Source of the DNA: Ciona savignyi | Lineage: Eukaryota; Chordata; Ascidiacea; Phlebobranchia; Cionidae | NCBI GenBank assembly: GCA_000149265.1 | Contig: CH003040.1 | Coordinates: 162,455 to 226,454, forward strand | Length of the DNA stretch: 64,000 nucleotides | Direction of reading: 5' to 3' | Shown: one piece after another, positions 51,801-61,191 of the stretch | How positions within the stretch are numbered: the first letter of the stretch is position 1 | Layout: each line of letters starts with the position of its first letter | Notes under the pieces: generated by a model | The model's input: the letters and a program-made list of their open reading frames with translations, nothing else | The model's database searches: none | Told to the model about the DNA's origin: nothing | Program-made: the position numbers and the translations under genes

Positions 51801-51953
51801 CTTATTTAACAGGACATTTCGTTTTTTTCTTTCTGCTTGGGTGAATAAGACCTGATTATCCTTTTGAATCCCTTTTCGCACATATAAGAGTTATCACTGT
51901 AAAGTTTTTTTTTTATATAATAATTATATCTGCATTTCGTTTCAGAAAAATAA
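36857..51953 (+). CDS. R3HCC1: R3HCC1/R3HCC1L homologue (R3H domain plus RRM-like C-terminus)
   Basis: Exons: candidate first exon 36857-36924, then 39357-39494, 40410-40607, 41376-41609, 43592-43721, 43922 to at least 46107 (gap), 46471-47217, 48065-48192, 49257-49396, 50716-50885, 51543-51653, 51946-51953. Every checkable junction is in phase. The R3H exon contains RYLIH (the R-x3-H signature) and SFSIGDEKNRRTVVC, closely matching human R3HCC1. Exon 41376 has the YMPKPLRGK motif equivalent to YVP-type motifs of both human paralogues. The C-terminal exons match the FDYY, VEIYNFP, VDPTHAL, RPLSDASKQTKAKAKA and RP-TN-VAKR blocks of R3HCC1L. Family function is poorly known; nucleic-acid binding is inferred from R3H and the RRM-like fold. 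The middle is more than 1000 residues of Ser/Arg/Lys/Glu-rich disordered sequence. The first exon is phase-compatible only; the rest is firm. Confidence 0.88.
38055..38150 (+). mobile_element. tRNA-derived SINE, family B, shortened
   Basis: Head TACGGCCGTGTGGCTGAATG and B-box GAGTTCGAAACAGAGG are both present. The middle spacer is shorter than in other copies. It lies in the proposed first intron of the R3HCC1-type gene. Confidence 0.65.
39357..39494 (+). CDS. R3HCC1: R3H-domain exon of the R3HCC1-type gene
   Basis: One base completes the preceding codon, then 45 codons, then two bases. It begins ALMFHPLGGFQRYLIHKVTE and ends at the donor AA|GTAAGA. An earlier GT at 39488 would leave the wrong phase for exon 40410, so the later donor is chosen. 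R-Y-L-I-H is the R3H signature that binds single-stranded nucleic acid in this fold. Confidence 0.9.
40074..40335 (+). mobile_element. tRNA-derived SINE, family A, diverged
   Basis: Plus-strand copy with altered head (TTGCTTGGTGATTTAGTGCG) but clear tail (AAACATGAATATTCCATCCT). It ends about 75 bp before exon 40410. Confidence 0.7.
40886..41056. mobile_element. Purine/pyrimidine-armed fold-back element, copy 1
   Basis: A left arm close to AAAAGAGGGAAGAAGTGAAA pairs with a right arm close to TTTTCCCTTCTTTCCTTTTA. The interior carries CTAATCTAACCC and AACACTAATCT. The same design occurs at 42140, 43135 and 43333. Confidence 0.65.
41105..41350 (+). repeat. Direct duplication of about 135-150 bp
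   Basis: A segment with TTATTCCATTTTATTTTAGT, TTTTTCATTTTATATTAGAT and TCCAGAAGGATCCATATTTT is repeated with slight change (units about 41135-41240 and 41270-41350), ending about 25 bp before exon 41376. Confidence 0.75.
42140..42355. mobile_element. Purine/pyrimidine-armed fold-back element, copy 2
   Basis: Left arm AACTAAAAGAGGAAAAAGGG and right arm TTTCCCTTCTTCCCTCCTTT surround about 150 bp with AATGTTAGGAATAGTGTTAG. Intronic in the R3HCC1-type gene. Confidence 0.65.
43135..43312. mobile_element. Purine/pyrimidine-armed fold-back element, copy 3
   Basis: Left arm GTGAAGGAGGGAAGAAAGGA with CTCACTAAAACTATGAAAAC, right arm TTTCCCTTCTTCCCTCCTTC. It is only about 20 bp from copy 4. Confidence 0.7.
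43333..43530. mobile_element. Purine/pyrimidine-armed fold-back element, copy 4
   Basis: Left arm AACTAAAAGGAAGAAAAAGA with CTCACTAAAACTATGGAAAC, right arm CAGTTTCCCTCCTATTTCTC. It ends about 60 bp before exon 43592. Confidence 0.7.
43922..46107 (+). CDS. R3HCC1: Giant disordered exon of the R3HCC1-type gene, 3' end in the gap
   Basis: Phase 0 acceptor at 43921, then at least 728 codons without a stop. Low-complexity Ser/Arg/Lys/Glu-rich text with a PPSYEHV motif and KKAERNLNRIKR helix (about 44290-44360), a Gln/Pro segment with QQNLLNAFHHLMQQQVQQ (about 45140-45200) and LYLSWLGAYYAG (about 45240), and many SR/RS and acidic patches. Apparent read-through past the gap to 46378 is AT-rich and non-coding in character, so the donor is presumably hidden in the N run. 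The next exon needs this one to end with one spare base. Confidence 0.88.
46108..46207. other. Assembly gap (100 N)
   Basis: A gap of exactly 100 N, the usual placeholder for unknown length, falling in or at the end of the giant exon. Confidence 0.99.
46471..47217 (+). CDS. R3HCC1: Acidic/serine repeat exon of the R3HCC1-type gene
   Basis: Polypyrimidine acceptor (ACCCCCCCAG), two bases then 248 codons and one spare base at the donor G|GTATA. At 46725-46862 five tandem units of 24-30 bp encode RKSSESE-like heptads to decads (SSESEDGHRKSSESENQESS). These are strong casein kinase 2-type contexts, by motif only. Flanking text is acidic and disordered. Confidence 0.88.
47455..47690 (+). mobile_element. 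tRNA-derived SINE, family A, 5'-truncated
   Basis: Body from AACCCATCATTCCGCTTGGT and tail TATCCTATCCTATCCTAT, in the intron after exon 46471-47217. Confidence 0.75.
48385..48440 (-). mobile_element. tRNA-derived SINE, family A, short fragment
   Basis: Only the part around AAGTGCTTTGCACAAGGACA to AGCGACCAGTTTCGAAC is present. Confidence 0.65.
48625..49115 (+). mobile_element. tRNA-derived SINE, family A, split by a MITE
   Basis: The head and body run to 48820 and resume at 49078 (AATCTGACGATTGTCCGTGT). The 257 bp between belong to a separate inverted-repeat insertion. Confidence 0.85.
48821..49077. mobile_element. MITE inserted inside a SINE
   Basis: The ends AGGGCCAAAA and TTTTTGGCCCT are inverted, and subterminal segments GCGAGTAAGAATTTACTC and GAGTGAATTCTTACTCGC are also inverse copies. 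A direct duplication AATCT (48816-48820 and 49078-49082) flanks it, and removing the element restores the SINE sequence seen in other copies. TIRs of the AGGGCC type resemble hAT ends, but the duplication is only 5 bp. Confidence 0.85.
49690..49845 (+). mobile_element. tRNA-derived SINE, family A, 3' half
   Basis: Body from AATCAATGGGTTGAATTAAA to CACGGGAATAAAC, without head. Confidence 0.7.
50250..50370 (+). mobile_element. tRNA-derived SINE, family B, reference copy
   Basis: Best family B copy: TACGGTTGTGTGGCCGAACG, CGACTGATACATATACAAAT, CAAAAACGGTGCAAG, B-box TTAGGTTCGAAACCTGGCTC. Confidence 0.8.
50480..50600 (-). mobile_element. tRNA-derived SINE, family B
   Basis: Minus-strand copy ending at TTTGGCCACACGACCGTACT. 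A further plus-strand fragment (ATCAAGGGTTCGAATTTTAC) lies at about 50635-50695, immediately before exon 50716. Confidence 0.75.
51280..51530 (+). repeat. Minisatellite, unit about 20 bp
   Basis: About ten copies of a unit close to CCTATTTTAACCCACGCACC, in the intron just upstream of exon 51543. The array ends within about 20 bp of the splice acceptor. Confidence 0.92.
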
Positions 51954-53035
51954 AAATACGATTTGGTTACGAAGAACCCAGCGTGTATCCATCCTAACAG
52001 CAGTACAACCAGCACCACCGTATGTTAGAACCGAAAGCACTTCTCTAGTAACCCCAGTATTTGTGCAGCACTGTATAAAGCAATATTATCAGGCTCTATT
52101 ACGCTCAGCAGTATAGGCCTCTTTATCCGTCGCTTAGATCCTGCGAAGTGCCAAAACTCAGTTGACTTTCCCCAAGCGTTTTCGGTCGTGCGTATGTGTT
52201 TTACTTTTTATACGGTGTGCCGATTTCTGTACGCATTAATTCCCTTGAAATTTCTGTACATTATTAACCGTCTCGCTGTATAGTCGCGTTACTTGGCCAG
52301 CTAATTCCACTGGTGCTTTTTCTCCACGCGGTGTCGCTCGCACTTGCTGCCGCCAACGGTCAAGGCATGTTGTATATACGCCGTCTCTATCTTTGGTTGA
52401 CCCCCCCCCCCCCCTTTAGGTGCTCGGTTAGAAATCCTTTTTCATCGGTAACAACGAACACTGTTGATGCCCGCGGTGCTGTATGTGCGTTTCATATATT
52501 ATTCCCGTGTTTTATACGAATGGACCTAATCTGAGCGTTAAAATCAAACTTAATAATGAACTTTCAAATGTTTTTTCTCTTCTGTTATTATAAACGATCA
52601 ACTATTAATTACACGTCTTAATGCCAATTGAACACTTTGGACGGTTTATATTTAACGGCTAAAACTGTCTTTTAAACGAATTTTAAATCATCTGTTTGGT
52701 CACTTTGACTATTTTCCAAACCGCTTTAAATCAATTGACATAAAATTTTATTTTTCACCAATAATGGTGGTGCTTGCACACATATAACAAGCGTAGAACA
52801 AATGGCTTTTGCTCAAAATATGGTAAATTTCTCTTCTACATTATAATGTTGACGATATAACTTACGGACCGGTGGTTTTTATGTTTGGTGATCATTTTTG
52901 GGCACAGAATTCCTGTTGGTACGTACTAAATTGGCAACTGAGCTCGTTTTAACTTGTGAATCCTACAAAATACATTGCTGGCTGTGCAAAGTCTTGAGCG
53001 TTTTTGCTTTCATGGTTTAAAACGCGCTTGTTATG
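51954..53035. other. 3' flank of the R3HCC1-type gene, no gene seen
   Basis: Presumed 3' untranslated region and intergenic DNA with a C10-11 run near 52400. No coding sequence or repeat is supported. Confidence 0.45.
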
Positions 53036-53039
53036 GGTC

Positions 53040-53265
53040 CCATTTGAAAAAAATGGGACATATATTGTTTTTGTCCGTTTTTTTTCCGTTTTTTTTTTCG
53101 TTAAACGCTTGACAGGCATGGCATGTCGCCCCGACATCTACCAGAAGAAATAATGGAATCGCAATGAAACTTTTGTCATGTTAGACAACATGGACTAGAT
53201 ATGCAAAAACCCAAATTTTGAGTGGTAAATCCAGGGGAATTCCCCTGGGACGTTAAAGGGGAACT
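53040..53265 (-). repeat. Interspersed repeat, family C
   Basis: Inverse of the family at 1-735: GGCATGTCGCCCCGACATCT near 53120 and AATTCCCCTGGGACGTTAA near 53237. Confidence 0.7.
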
Positions 53266-53654
53266 GAAGTAAATTTTAAGAATATCTTAATAAATGGAAA
53301 ACAATACGCTGATTTCAAAAATCAAATCAGTTTCTTCCAATATTTTTTTGGTAAAGAGTTATGAGCAAATATGCATTTTATTTTATGTTAGGGGATTTCC
53401 CGTATTACGTCACTGACGTTGTTGAGATTTCGTGCCTATATGCATTGTATACAATCATGTGCCAGTTTATAGGTGAATTAGTAACATAAGCGCCTGCAGG
53501 AGCGTTGTATTTTTGTTTTTTCAAGGAGACTTAGCATAACACTTGTCATATAGCCTAACTGAACCAATGTACCTGCGTGACAGCTTACCTTAAGCGCGCT
53601 CATTCAGGCCTGCACGGTCCTGGACCTAAGCTGAATGCTGAGGTATACAGGTCT

Positions 53655-54559
53655 CGTATTTAACCCTTAGACGACGACGGTTACATATTTGTAACCCAGA
53701 TGTGTCCCCGAAAAAAAATGCACAATTCAGTCGTTTCTTGGGGGATTTTCCTAGTTTTGATATTTTTGGAAAGCATTTGAATAGATCCTTCTAAATAACG
53801 CATAAAAACATAATCCTTCCATTTAAAAATTTTGAGTAATATTGCTCCAAACATTTTTCTTTAAAATTTTTGTATCTAGTTTAACTTTTAGGTAAAATAT
53901 CGCTTTTTTGGGTTCTGGGGAGTTAAAATTGTTACACCAGTTGCTGTGAGAATAAAATAAGCCGTAGCCGTCTTTGTTTTCGAGTTTTCCAGTCATTTTC
54001 GATTTTTCAACGATATATGTAAACATATGTGTACATGGTTTTTTTCTAATTACTATTGATATTTATTCATTTTTTCGACTTTGTTTACTTTGTTTTTCAA
54101 TTATTATTTGATATTCGGAAGAAATATGACAACTTCGGAATAGATTACAGCCGATTAGGCTGCCAGCATGAACGAGGCCGACAGTGATTGTGGTGATGAA
54201 ATGCCATATTTGTCAGTTTTATGTGACGTCATCACGCTTAGTTGACGTCATCAAAAAATAAAAGACGTAACTTTGTAGGAAATTTCATTTTGAACACTTT
54301 TGTAATACATTACTATCTTCTACAAGCTACCAGTAACGAGTAATTGGAGTATAAATTACTAATTATGACGTCATTACAAATACTACAACGTCATTAAAAA
54401 AATAAAAATACCAATTTGTAGAAAATTATCTACTGGACAACTTTGTAATAGATTGTTTTTCCCTAAGTCCAACAGTATTCGCAGCAAACAAGGTTAAAGC
54501 AACCTTACTCAAAAGTGCCAAAAACTGCAAAAGTTCCGTCGTCGTCAAAGGGTTAAATG
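53655..54559. mobile_element. piggyBac-type MITE with TTAA duplication
   Basis: The ends read TTAACCCTTAGACGACGACGG and, inverted, TTAACCCTTTGACGACGACGG. The TTAA target is duplicated at both edges and the terminal CCCTT is typical of piggyBac. The interior (about 900 bp) has no transposase. The right arm of the host element has a single TTAA at the matching place (near 63150), which is the empty site. Confidence 0.93.
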
Positions 54560-54652
54560 ACTTTAGAATAATAAGTCTTAGCAATTTATATCATAAATCA
54601 TAGAAGTGAAAACAGAACAAGAAACCTAGAACAGGAGGCAGTAAACTGTAAC

Positions 54653-55170
54653 TGTAGGGAGCCGTTGCAGGTCGCTGCCTATTTCGCTAGATTGTTCCTT
54701 GTAGGCATCCAGGTAAGCCGGTTACAACACCTGATGCGATCTGCGGTTCCCTACGCGCTATCTCGACTCTCGGAGGTGCGCTAATTAATTGAGGTTTTCT
54801 GCGTAAATGTCACTTTGACTGATCTCCTGTAGTTCGTCGATAAATTCCTCAGTAGTTTTATAACATCAATTGTATTGAGCAATTGAGGCGATTAACTTGG
54901 TACCAATTGCGAGTTAAATCGTTAGATGTTTAAACGACATAGATTCCAGATAAACTCTCCGTATAGACACATACAAGATGTTACTTAATGCGTTAGCACT
55001 CTCTCTCCCTTTTCTTTTTTGAGCAAAAGTAAAATAAACTTATATAGGAAAAGTACGACAGCTGTGGTTATAATGGTAAACCTAATAATAATATTTCAGT
55101 GATAACGCATTGTCAGCACCAATGCCAGCTGTGCGATCATAAATCTTATGTAACACATGTGGTCGCTACA
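54653..55170 (-). repeat. 3' LTR of the Ty3/gypsy element
   Basis: 518 bp, beginning TGTAGCGACC and ending GGCTCCCTACA on the minus strand. Identical by eye to the other LTR except one base near 54752 (equivalent to 61291). Confidence 0.95.
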
Positions 55171-55200
55171 TACACTTCCCCCCTCAGAGGTATGGTCATT
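55171..55200 (-). promoter_or_regulatory. Polypurine tract
   Basis: Directly before the 3' LTR the minus strand reads TGAGGGGGGAAGTGTA, the purine-rich primer for plus-strand DNA synthesis. Confidence 0.8.
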
Positions 55201-55450
55201 TTAGTTTAGAATATCGAACGAAAAAGGGCCATACTTCGTAAAAGATATTACGTCAGAAAACGAAGAAATGAACTGAAAAACTGTCGAACTCAAGGAATGG
55301 TACAAAAAAAATAAAAAAAATAATAATAATAAAATGGTTATCACGTATTTGTGGCGACAAAAGATGTAAAAATGTCCCCACGGTTGACCGTAAAATGTTC
55401 TTAAATTTGGGTCTAGCGGAAGTCCATTGGTAAGGGTCGAATCTAACCTG

Positions 55451-56258
55451 CTATACCCCGTCTATTCTAATCATGATTATTTTGAGTAAAAATCGCCATA
55501 GGTTAACTTTGGGAGCACCACCAATATCTACTTCATGATCGTGTACATGGTCAAAACAAGTCTGCACTTCAGGGCAGTAGTAAGCAATGCCGAGAAAATT
55601 GTGTTTACCACCAGGTTTGAAATTGATGTAGGGTGCGTGTTTGGCAAAGTGATCAAATAGACTTTCCAACGAATGTATGGGCATCTGCATCTGCTGTCTC
55701 ATTGCATCCTCATTCAGGAGTTAATTAATGTTCTCCGTTGTAACTTGTGATTGATTTATTAAACCAAGGATTGCGCCGAAATGCTCCAATCCCATCGACG
55801 ATAAGGGAATTTTTTTCGCAATCGAAACCAAATCGTCCGGAAGTGGTTCTTCAATCGGAGTTAAAGAGGAAATTTTATGCCGAACCTGGACATCAGCATG
55901 TTCTAAAGTATAGTTATCATACAAGTAGAACTTATCGTTTACACGAAATGTAAATGTCCTGTCGGATGTAGTGCTTAACTAATCTCACACCTTCATAGAC
56001 CACATCGTTTTTTAAGACTTGGCCGATTCGTAAGGATCCGTTACTATCGGTAAAGCTAACGAGAGGACAAATGGAGAAGTAAGATTTATATTGGAAACTG
56101 TGGCGTAATGTGGCATTTATTTGCTCACATACAATTTCAGTATTTCCAACAGTTATTGCAGCTCGGGAATTATTCATCTTGGCTGATAGCACTTCAACTG
56201 GGAAACAGTCTTCCAGCTTATTAAATAGAGAACAGCGATACTTGCAGTTGACATTCAA
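55451..56258 (-). pseudogene. Third reading frame of the Ty3/gypsy element, broken
   Basis: Downstream of integrase lie three consecutive open segments (56258-55932, 55924-55721, 55702-55451). The first two are in different frames. The second and third share a frame and are separated by a stop. The position is that of envelope-like genes in some gypsy lineages, but I see no signal peptide or membrane segment and no recognised family, so only the position supports that idea. Confidence 0.5.
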
Positions 56259-56434
56259 GGAATATATCGTCTATGAATTGATTGTTTAACCACCATTCTT
56301 GTAAAATTAAACGGGTAGTTAACCTGTGATTGACTTCTCCAAATCTGTATGAAGAGTGACACGAAGGTTCTAATGGCGAAAGTAATGCTTAAATAATGTA
56401 GAATAAAGAAGCGTATAGAGGTCAGATCTAACAC

Positions 56435-57427
56435 TTAAAGGTCATAATCCTGTAAATGTCTTGGTCGAAAAATTGTCCGTCCAAATCGAGTTGTCCGTGA
56501 TTCATCTGCTGGCGCAATAGTTCCGTCTAAGTCAGATTCGTGGTAATCAGCATGATCAGATTTATCAGTATATATATCAAAATCGGGATTAATAATTTCG
56601 CTTGGACTTATCACAACCTCTAAAGAAGGTGAAATGGGATTACTATCAGTAGACTCCGAGACAGGAATGAGAACATTCGCCGCTTTTAGTCGATCTACTG
56701 TCACAGTATTAGGTATCCCATTATAGTCTAGAGTGAAGAATTTAGCATCCCTTTTTAAAACTTTAAACGGCCCATCATATGGTCGTTGTAGTGGTCTTCT
56801 AACCGCGTCATGTCTGACATATACATGGCTGCAAGACTGAAGTTTGTCGTCTAAATACACAGCTCGATGTCCTGGTATACGGGGTGGAATGGCTTTAAGA
56901 TTCCTCATGAAAGTCTTAAAACGGCTCACATATTCGTGGGAGTCCAAATCATTCTCAAGATTATTCGTGTCAACGAATTCACCAGGTAACCGGAGACTAG
57001 TTCCATAAACAAGCTCTGCTGATGAATATCCGATGTCTTCTTTGATAGAGTTTCTGATTCCTAAAAGAACCAAACCAAGATTAGCATACCAATCTTGAGG
57101 ACTCTCCTGGGCTTTAAGAGAAGTCTTTAGCTGCCGATGTAATCGTTCAACTTGGCCGTTCGCGCAAGGTCTGTACGCACACGTGTGTTGAAGCTTAGCC
57201 CCTAAAAATTCTGCCAGTTTATGAAATAAATTGGATGTAAAATTCTTCCCCCTGTCTGTGGTTATAATGCCAGGCGAGCCAAAACGGCTTACCCAGTGTA
57301 ACAAAAATGCATTACTGATGGTCTCAGACTTGGTGTCGGTAAGGCAGATTACTTCTGGCCATCTTGTAAATCGATCTACACAACGTGAGTAAATAAGTAT
57401 AACAGCTAGACGGTGGTAAAGGTCCAA
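56435..57427 (-). pseudogene. Ty3/gypsy integrase core and C-terminal part
   Basis: Open frame of 330 codons with the integrase landmarks VDRFTRWPE, TTDRGKNF (second catalytic Asp) and NGQVERLHRQLK (catalytic Glu), followed by the conserved C-terminal block around YDGPFKVLKRD and TVDRLKAANV. The first catalytic Asp lies just upstream, where the frame is shifted relative to the preceding segment (about 57405-57430). Confidence 0.92.
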
Positions 57428-58023
57428 CGATATCCAAAATGTACATGATAGAATCTTGCAACAGGCAATTTAAATCTGGCTAAAGGTGCTTGATTGTGTC
57501 GAATGATCTTTGATCTTTGGCAGGCTTCACAGAGTCGACACCAGTTCCGTATATCAGTGTTCATGCTTGTCCACACAAAACGTTCACGAATGAGTTTCGT
57601 AGTGCTCCTTATTCCGGGATGTGACAAAGAATGAATCTTCTGAAATACCTTTTTCTGAAGAGAAACGGGAACAACGGGTCTTGGTTTACCTGTAGAAATA
57701 TCGCACAATAGCGAGACATCATATCCGTCCAATCTTCGATTCGCCAACTTTAAAGAACTCTTCTTCGATTGCTTTAAAGTTTCTATGGAAGCATCATTCT
57801 TCTGAGCTGCTGCCATCTCACGATAATTGAATAAATCCTTAGCTTGAAAAATGCTGTTCACTTCAATTCTGGATAATGCATCTGCAACGATATTTCGAGT
57901 GCCAGGGAGATATTGAATGTCCGACGTATACTCAGAAACATAAGCCAAATGTCTGGCTTGGCGCCCTGTAGCATTTTCACGTGGAGTGTGAAACGCACTA
58001 AGAAGTGGCTTGTGGTCAGTCAT
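57406..58023 (-). pseudogene. Ty3/gypsy RNase H end and integrase zinc-binding domain
   Basis: Starts at the RNase H motif TDHKPL, passes the conserved DALSR, then an HHCC zinc-binding module (His pair in IHSLSHPGIRS, Cys pair in CRLCEACQ). It ends at a frameshift in the region that should lead into the integrase core. Confidence 0.92.
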
Positions 58024-58244
58024 AATAGAAAATTCCCGTCCTTCGAGGAAATATCTAAAGTGTTTAACTGCAAGATAAGCTGCAAGCAGTTCTCTATCAA
58101 ACGCCCGAATATTTTACCTGGCGTACGTCGACAAGCTTTAGAAAAGAAGGCTAGTGGTTGCCACGCATCGTCGATTCTTTGCTGTAGAACACCCTTCCAG
58201 CTGCGATCATTGAAGCATCCACCCACGAGCGCTGTTTTGCGCAT
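58020..58244 (-). pseudogene. Ty3/gypsy RNase H segment
   Basis: A 74-codon open piece holding the middle of RNase H (LQQRIDDAWQPLAFFSKA). At its upstream junction (about 58190-58245) at least two small length changes disturb the frame around the first catalytic Asp region. At its downstream end a stop precedes the next piece. Confidence 0.85.
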
Positions 58245-59673
58245 TTGGTGCAGGAAATGTTAACATAGCCGCTTTGGCAAGTTTAATCTTCATCCTGTTA
58301 AACGCTTCATCTTGATCTTTGTCCCAAGGAATAGCGAATTTTCCATTTTTCTTAGGTGTGAGAAGCTGGTTCAATGGTTTAGCTACCTCAGCACAATTAG
58401 GAATAAAACGGAAGTAGAAATTTACCATACCCAGGAAACGTCGTAGCTGTTTCATAGTGCTGGGTTGAGGAAAGTCTTTAATAACTTGAATCTTTTCTTC
58501 CAGAGGTTCTATTCCGTCCGTCGTAATCCGGTGTCCTAAAAAATTCATGGTCGTCACACCAAACTCACATTTTGCAGGGTTCACCACAACTCCATTGTCT
58601 CTCAAGCGCTGAAAGAATATCCTGAGATGCCGTTTGTGTTCCTGTTCGCTTGAACTTGCTATAAGAACGTCGTCTAGATAGCAGTAACAAAAATCCAACC
58701 CTCTGAGAATGTCGTCCATGAATCTCTGGAACGAATTCGCCGCACAACGCAAACCGAAAGACATCTTGAGAAATTCAAAAGCACCAAAAGGCGTCGAAAT
58801 TGCGGTCTTATGTATATCCTCAGGGTCAACAGGAATATGGTAGTACGCTTTCATTAAATCTATTTTTGAAAATATCTGCACTCCATGCAGGGAATTCACA
58901 AAGTCGTGAATGTGAGGGATTGGATACCTGTCCGGGACGGTTATGGCGTTCAATCGTCGATAGTCTCCACATAACCTCCAAGTGTGATCCTTTTTGGGAA
59001 CCATTAATAAAGGTGATGCCCACTTGCTATCGGATCTTCTCACAATTCCCAACTCCAGCATGTGCATGAATTCATCCTTCGCAATCTTGCTCATTTCCGG
59101 AGATAAACGTCGAGGTCTACAGAAAACTGGGTTTCCTTTTGTTATGATCTTATGAGTTACCTTGTGTTTTACCTCGGGAATTTTCTGGTTAGGTTTCGTG
59201 ACGTCCGAAAATTGTTGCAATATCGCTTCATAACCATTTCCAGCAATTGGTGAAACGAAATTAGCCGAAATTGACGTATTAATGCCGGAATTTTCGCCTT
59301 TTATCCGTTTATTGGTGCGAGCATTAGATACTATTCTTGCCTTTAAATCTACAGTCAGATTAAAATGCTCAAGAAAGTCGGCACCCAATATAGGCAATTC
59401 CACCTCGGCAATAGTAAATATCCAGGGATATTTTTCGTCATGGCCAAAGTCCAGTTTAACAAATCGCTCACCGTATGTTGCTAGGGCTGATCCATTAGAA
59501 GCAATTAAGTCTCGTCCGATATTTCGTCTGGTACGGTCGTCTCTTATAGGTGGTATGAGACTCAAAGAGGCTCCCGTATCAATAAGATACTTGGTCGTAG
59601 TGGTCAAATCCGTGATAAACAATAAAGATGGCGATTTAGAAGTGCTACACAAGACGCTATACGCCATATCCAA
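58207..59673 (-). CDS. Ty3/gypsy protease and reverse transcriptase
   Basis: Intact frame of about 488 codons. The aspartic protease motif is DTGAS (about residue 33). Reverse transcriptase blocks follow: [41 protein letters not shown], catalytic YLDD (in [13 protein letters not shown]) and FLGHRI, then [16 protein letters not shown]. The frame is -1 relative to gag and continues from the slippery site at 59688-59694. Confidence 0.95.
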   Translation of the reverse strand: MDMAYSVLCSTSKSPSLLFITDLTTTTKYLIDTGASLSLIPPIRDDRTRRNIGRDLIASNGSALATYGERFVKLDFGHDEKYPWIFTIAEVELPILGADFLEHFNLTVDLKARIVSNARTNKRIKGENSGINTSISANFVSPIAGNGYEAILQQFSDVTKPNQKIPEVKHKVTHKIITKGNPVFCRPRRLSPEMSKIAKDEFMHMLELGIVRRSDSKWASPLLMVPKKDHTWRLCGDYRRLNAITVPDRYPIPHIHDFVNSLHGVQIFSKIDLMKAYYHIPVDPEDIHKTAISTPFGAFEFLKMSFGLRCAANSFQRFMDDILRGLDFCYCYLDDVLIASSSEQEHKRHLRIFFQRLRDNGVVVNPAKCEFGVTTMNFLGHRITTDGIEPLEEKIQVIKDFPQPSTMKQLRRFLGMVNFYFRFIPNCAEVAKPLNQLLTPKKNGKFAIPWDKDQDEAFNRMKIKLAKAAMLTFPAPNAQNSARGWMLQ

Positions 59674-60779
59674 CGTCTTGCCTGGAAGTTTTTTTGATCT
59701 TTTTGAGGGTCCTCCTTGGAATCTATAACTTTAAGTTTTCTCCTTTTTGGTCTTCTCCAATAACCTCGCCCGCGATTGCTCCATTGCCCCGGTGGGTGTT
59801 CTTCGTCTCGGTCGTCATCTATGTAGACGGTATTGTCCTGATATCCGCTGTTCTTGGAGGCTGAATTTGACGGTCTGTTCACTAGCTTATTGTTAAGTAC
59901 TCTAAGGTTTTCAACAACTGCTAAGTTAATTGAATGCAAATCGTTCAATGTAGGATTTGCTACCCCGGAAGAAAAAAATGCCGCAGAATTTCGACCGTCG
60001 TCAATTATACTATCTGCTCGGCTGGACATCGCACCAAGCGAATCCGACGTAAATGCTTTGAGTGTGCTACGGACGTTTTTTGGCATACGTTCTAAAAACA
60101 GTTGACGTAACCATATTGTCGTATTTTCATCCGGGTAAGGACCTGTCAGTCTTAACATATCTTTCAGCATCTCCGATGGTTTTTGATCACCCAGCGGACC
60201 GAAGTTCATCAGTGCTATGATTTTATCAGTCTTAGAAACAAAATAGTTACTGATGAGCGCTTCTTTGAGGGACGTGTAAGGCAAAATGCTATCTCGTTTA
60301 GCCAACAAGTGTTCAACGTGTCGGAGATGTCGGGGCCTTAGTGATTCTTTAACGAATTCAAACTTAGCATCTTCCGAAACCACATCAAAGCGACGAAAAA
60401 TACTTTCCGCAGAATCAAACCATGACTCGGGCATACCTTCGGTGAATTCAGGTAAGTTTACCGACGATTTCTTTAAATAGTCCGTTAGATTATTTAAAAC
60501 GTCGCTCAATAAAGGACCAGAACAATGATGTTGGTGTTGGGAATCAATCGTACGATTAAATGAAGTTTTTTGATAATAGGTTGGTTGTTTGACGTTGGGC
60601 GTCGGTGATGATAACGAAATGTTGTCCCCTACCAGACTAACGTCTTGTAGGTTATAATCTTCCGACCAATGATAATCATCGTCATAACCCGCATCATAAC
60701 CATGATTATTATTTTCGGGGACAGGCAGATTTCGCTCTTTTTTAACAGACCTACCGCTAAATCCAAAGAATTTTCTCAT
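59604..60779 (-). CDS. Ty3/gypsy gag
   Basis: Intact frame of 391 codons from ATG at 60779. A capsid-like helical region lies at about residues 90-270 ([35 protein letters not shown]). A basic Arg-rich tail ([15 protein letters not shown]) replaces the usual CCHC zinc knuckle, which I do not see. It overlaps pol by about 70 nt. Confidence 0.93.
   Translation of the reverse strand: MRKFFGFSGRSVKKERNLPVPENNNHGYDAGYDDDYHWSEDYNLQDVSLVGDNISLSSPTPNVKQPTYYQKTSFNRTIDSQHQHHCSGPLLSDVLNNLTDYLKKSSVNLPEFTEGMPESWFDSAESIFRRFDVVSEDAKFEFVKESLRPRHLRHVEHLLAKRDSILPYTSLKEALISNYFVSKTDKIIALMNFGPLGDQKPSEMLKDMLRLTGPYPDENTTIWLRQLFLERMPKNVRSTLKAFTSDSLGAMSSRADSIIDDGRNSAAFFSSGVANPTLNDLHSINLAVVENLRVLNNKLVNRPSNSASKNSGYQDNTVYIDDDRDEEHPPGQWSNRGRGYWRRPKRRKLKVIDSKEDPQKDQKNFQARRWIWRIASCVALLNRHLYCLSRI
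59688..59694 (-). promoter_or_regulatory. -1 ribosomal frameshift site A-AAA-AAC
   Basis: Within the gag frame the codons CAA AAA AAC form the canonical slippery heptamer. A shift by -1 here enters exactly the frame of protease-RT, which opens immediately downstream. Confidence 0.85.
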
Positions 60780-61175
60780 TTTAACGGACTCCGTGGGTTT
60801 TAAAAAATATAATAATAATTAAACCGTACCAAATCTATATAAACAGATTAATTATAGCAAAACAATAATTTAAAACTTAATTGAATTGTCCGGTGAAGTT
60901 GATCTCCTTCCCGTCGTAGTAGATCCGGTCGTCGTCTGTAGAATCTAGAATCCTTCAAAGTATCCGTCGATCTCGCGTATATAATCCGTTGTTTGAACTT
61001 GACACCTCCACGAACAATAGAACGGAAATGTCCAACGTTGATCTTGATGGCGAATGCGACGTTTACAGTGGATGCAGAAATGTACCTCGAAACTTTAAGG
61101 AGCAAAGCAATGTAGTTGAAATTCTTCTTTTTCCGGCTTTCCAATCATCAATGCCACCTCAAAATTTGCTCAGAA

Positions 61176-61191
61176 ACAGGGTCACCAAATA
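61176..61191 (-). promoter_or_regulatory. Primer binding site of the Ty3/gypsy element
   Basis: After the 5' LTR end the minus strand reads TATT and then TGGTGACCCTGTTTC, with the TGG expected for pairing with a tRNA CCA end. The tRNA species was not identified. Confidence 0.65.
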
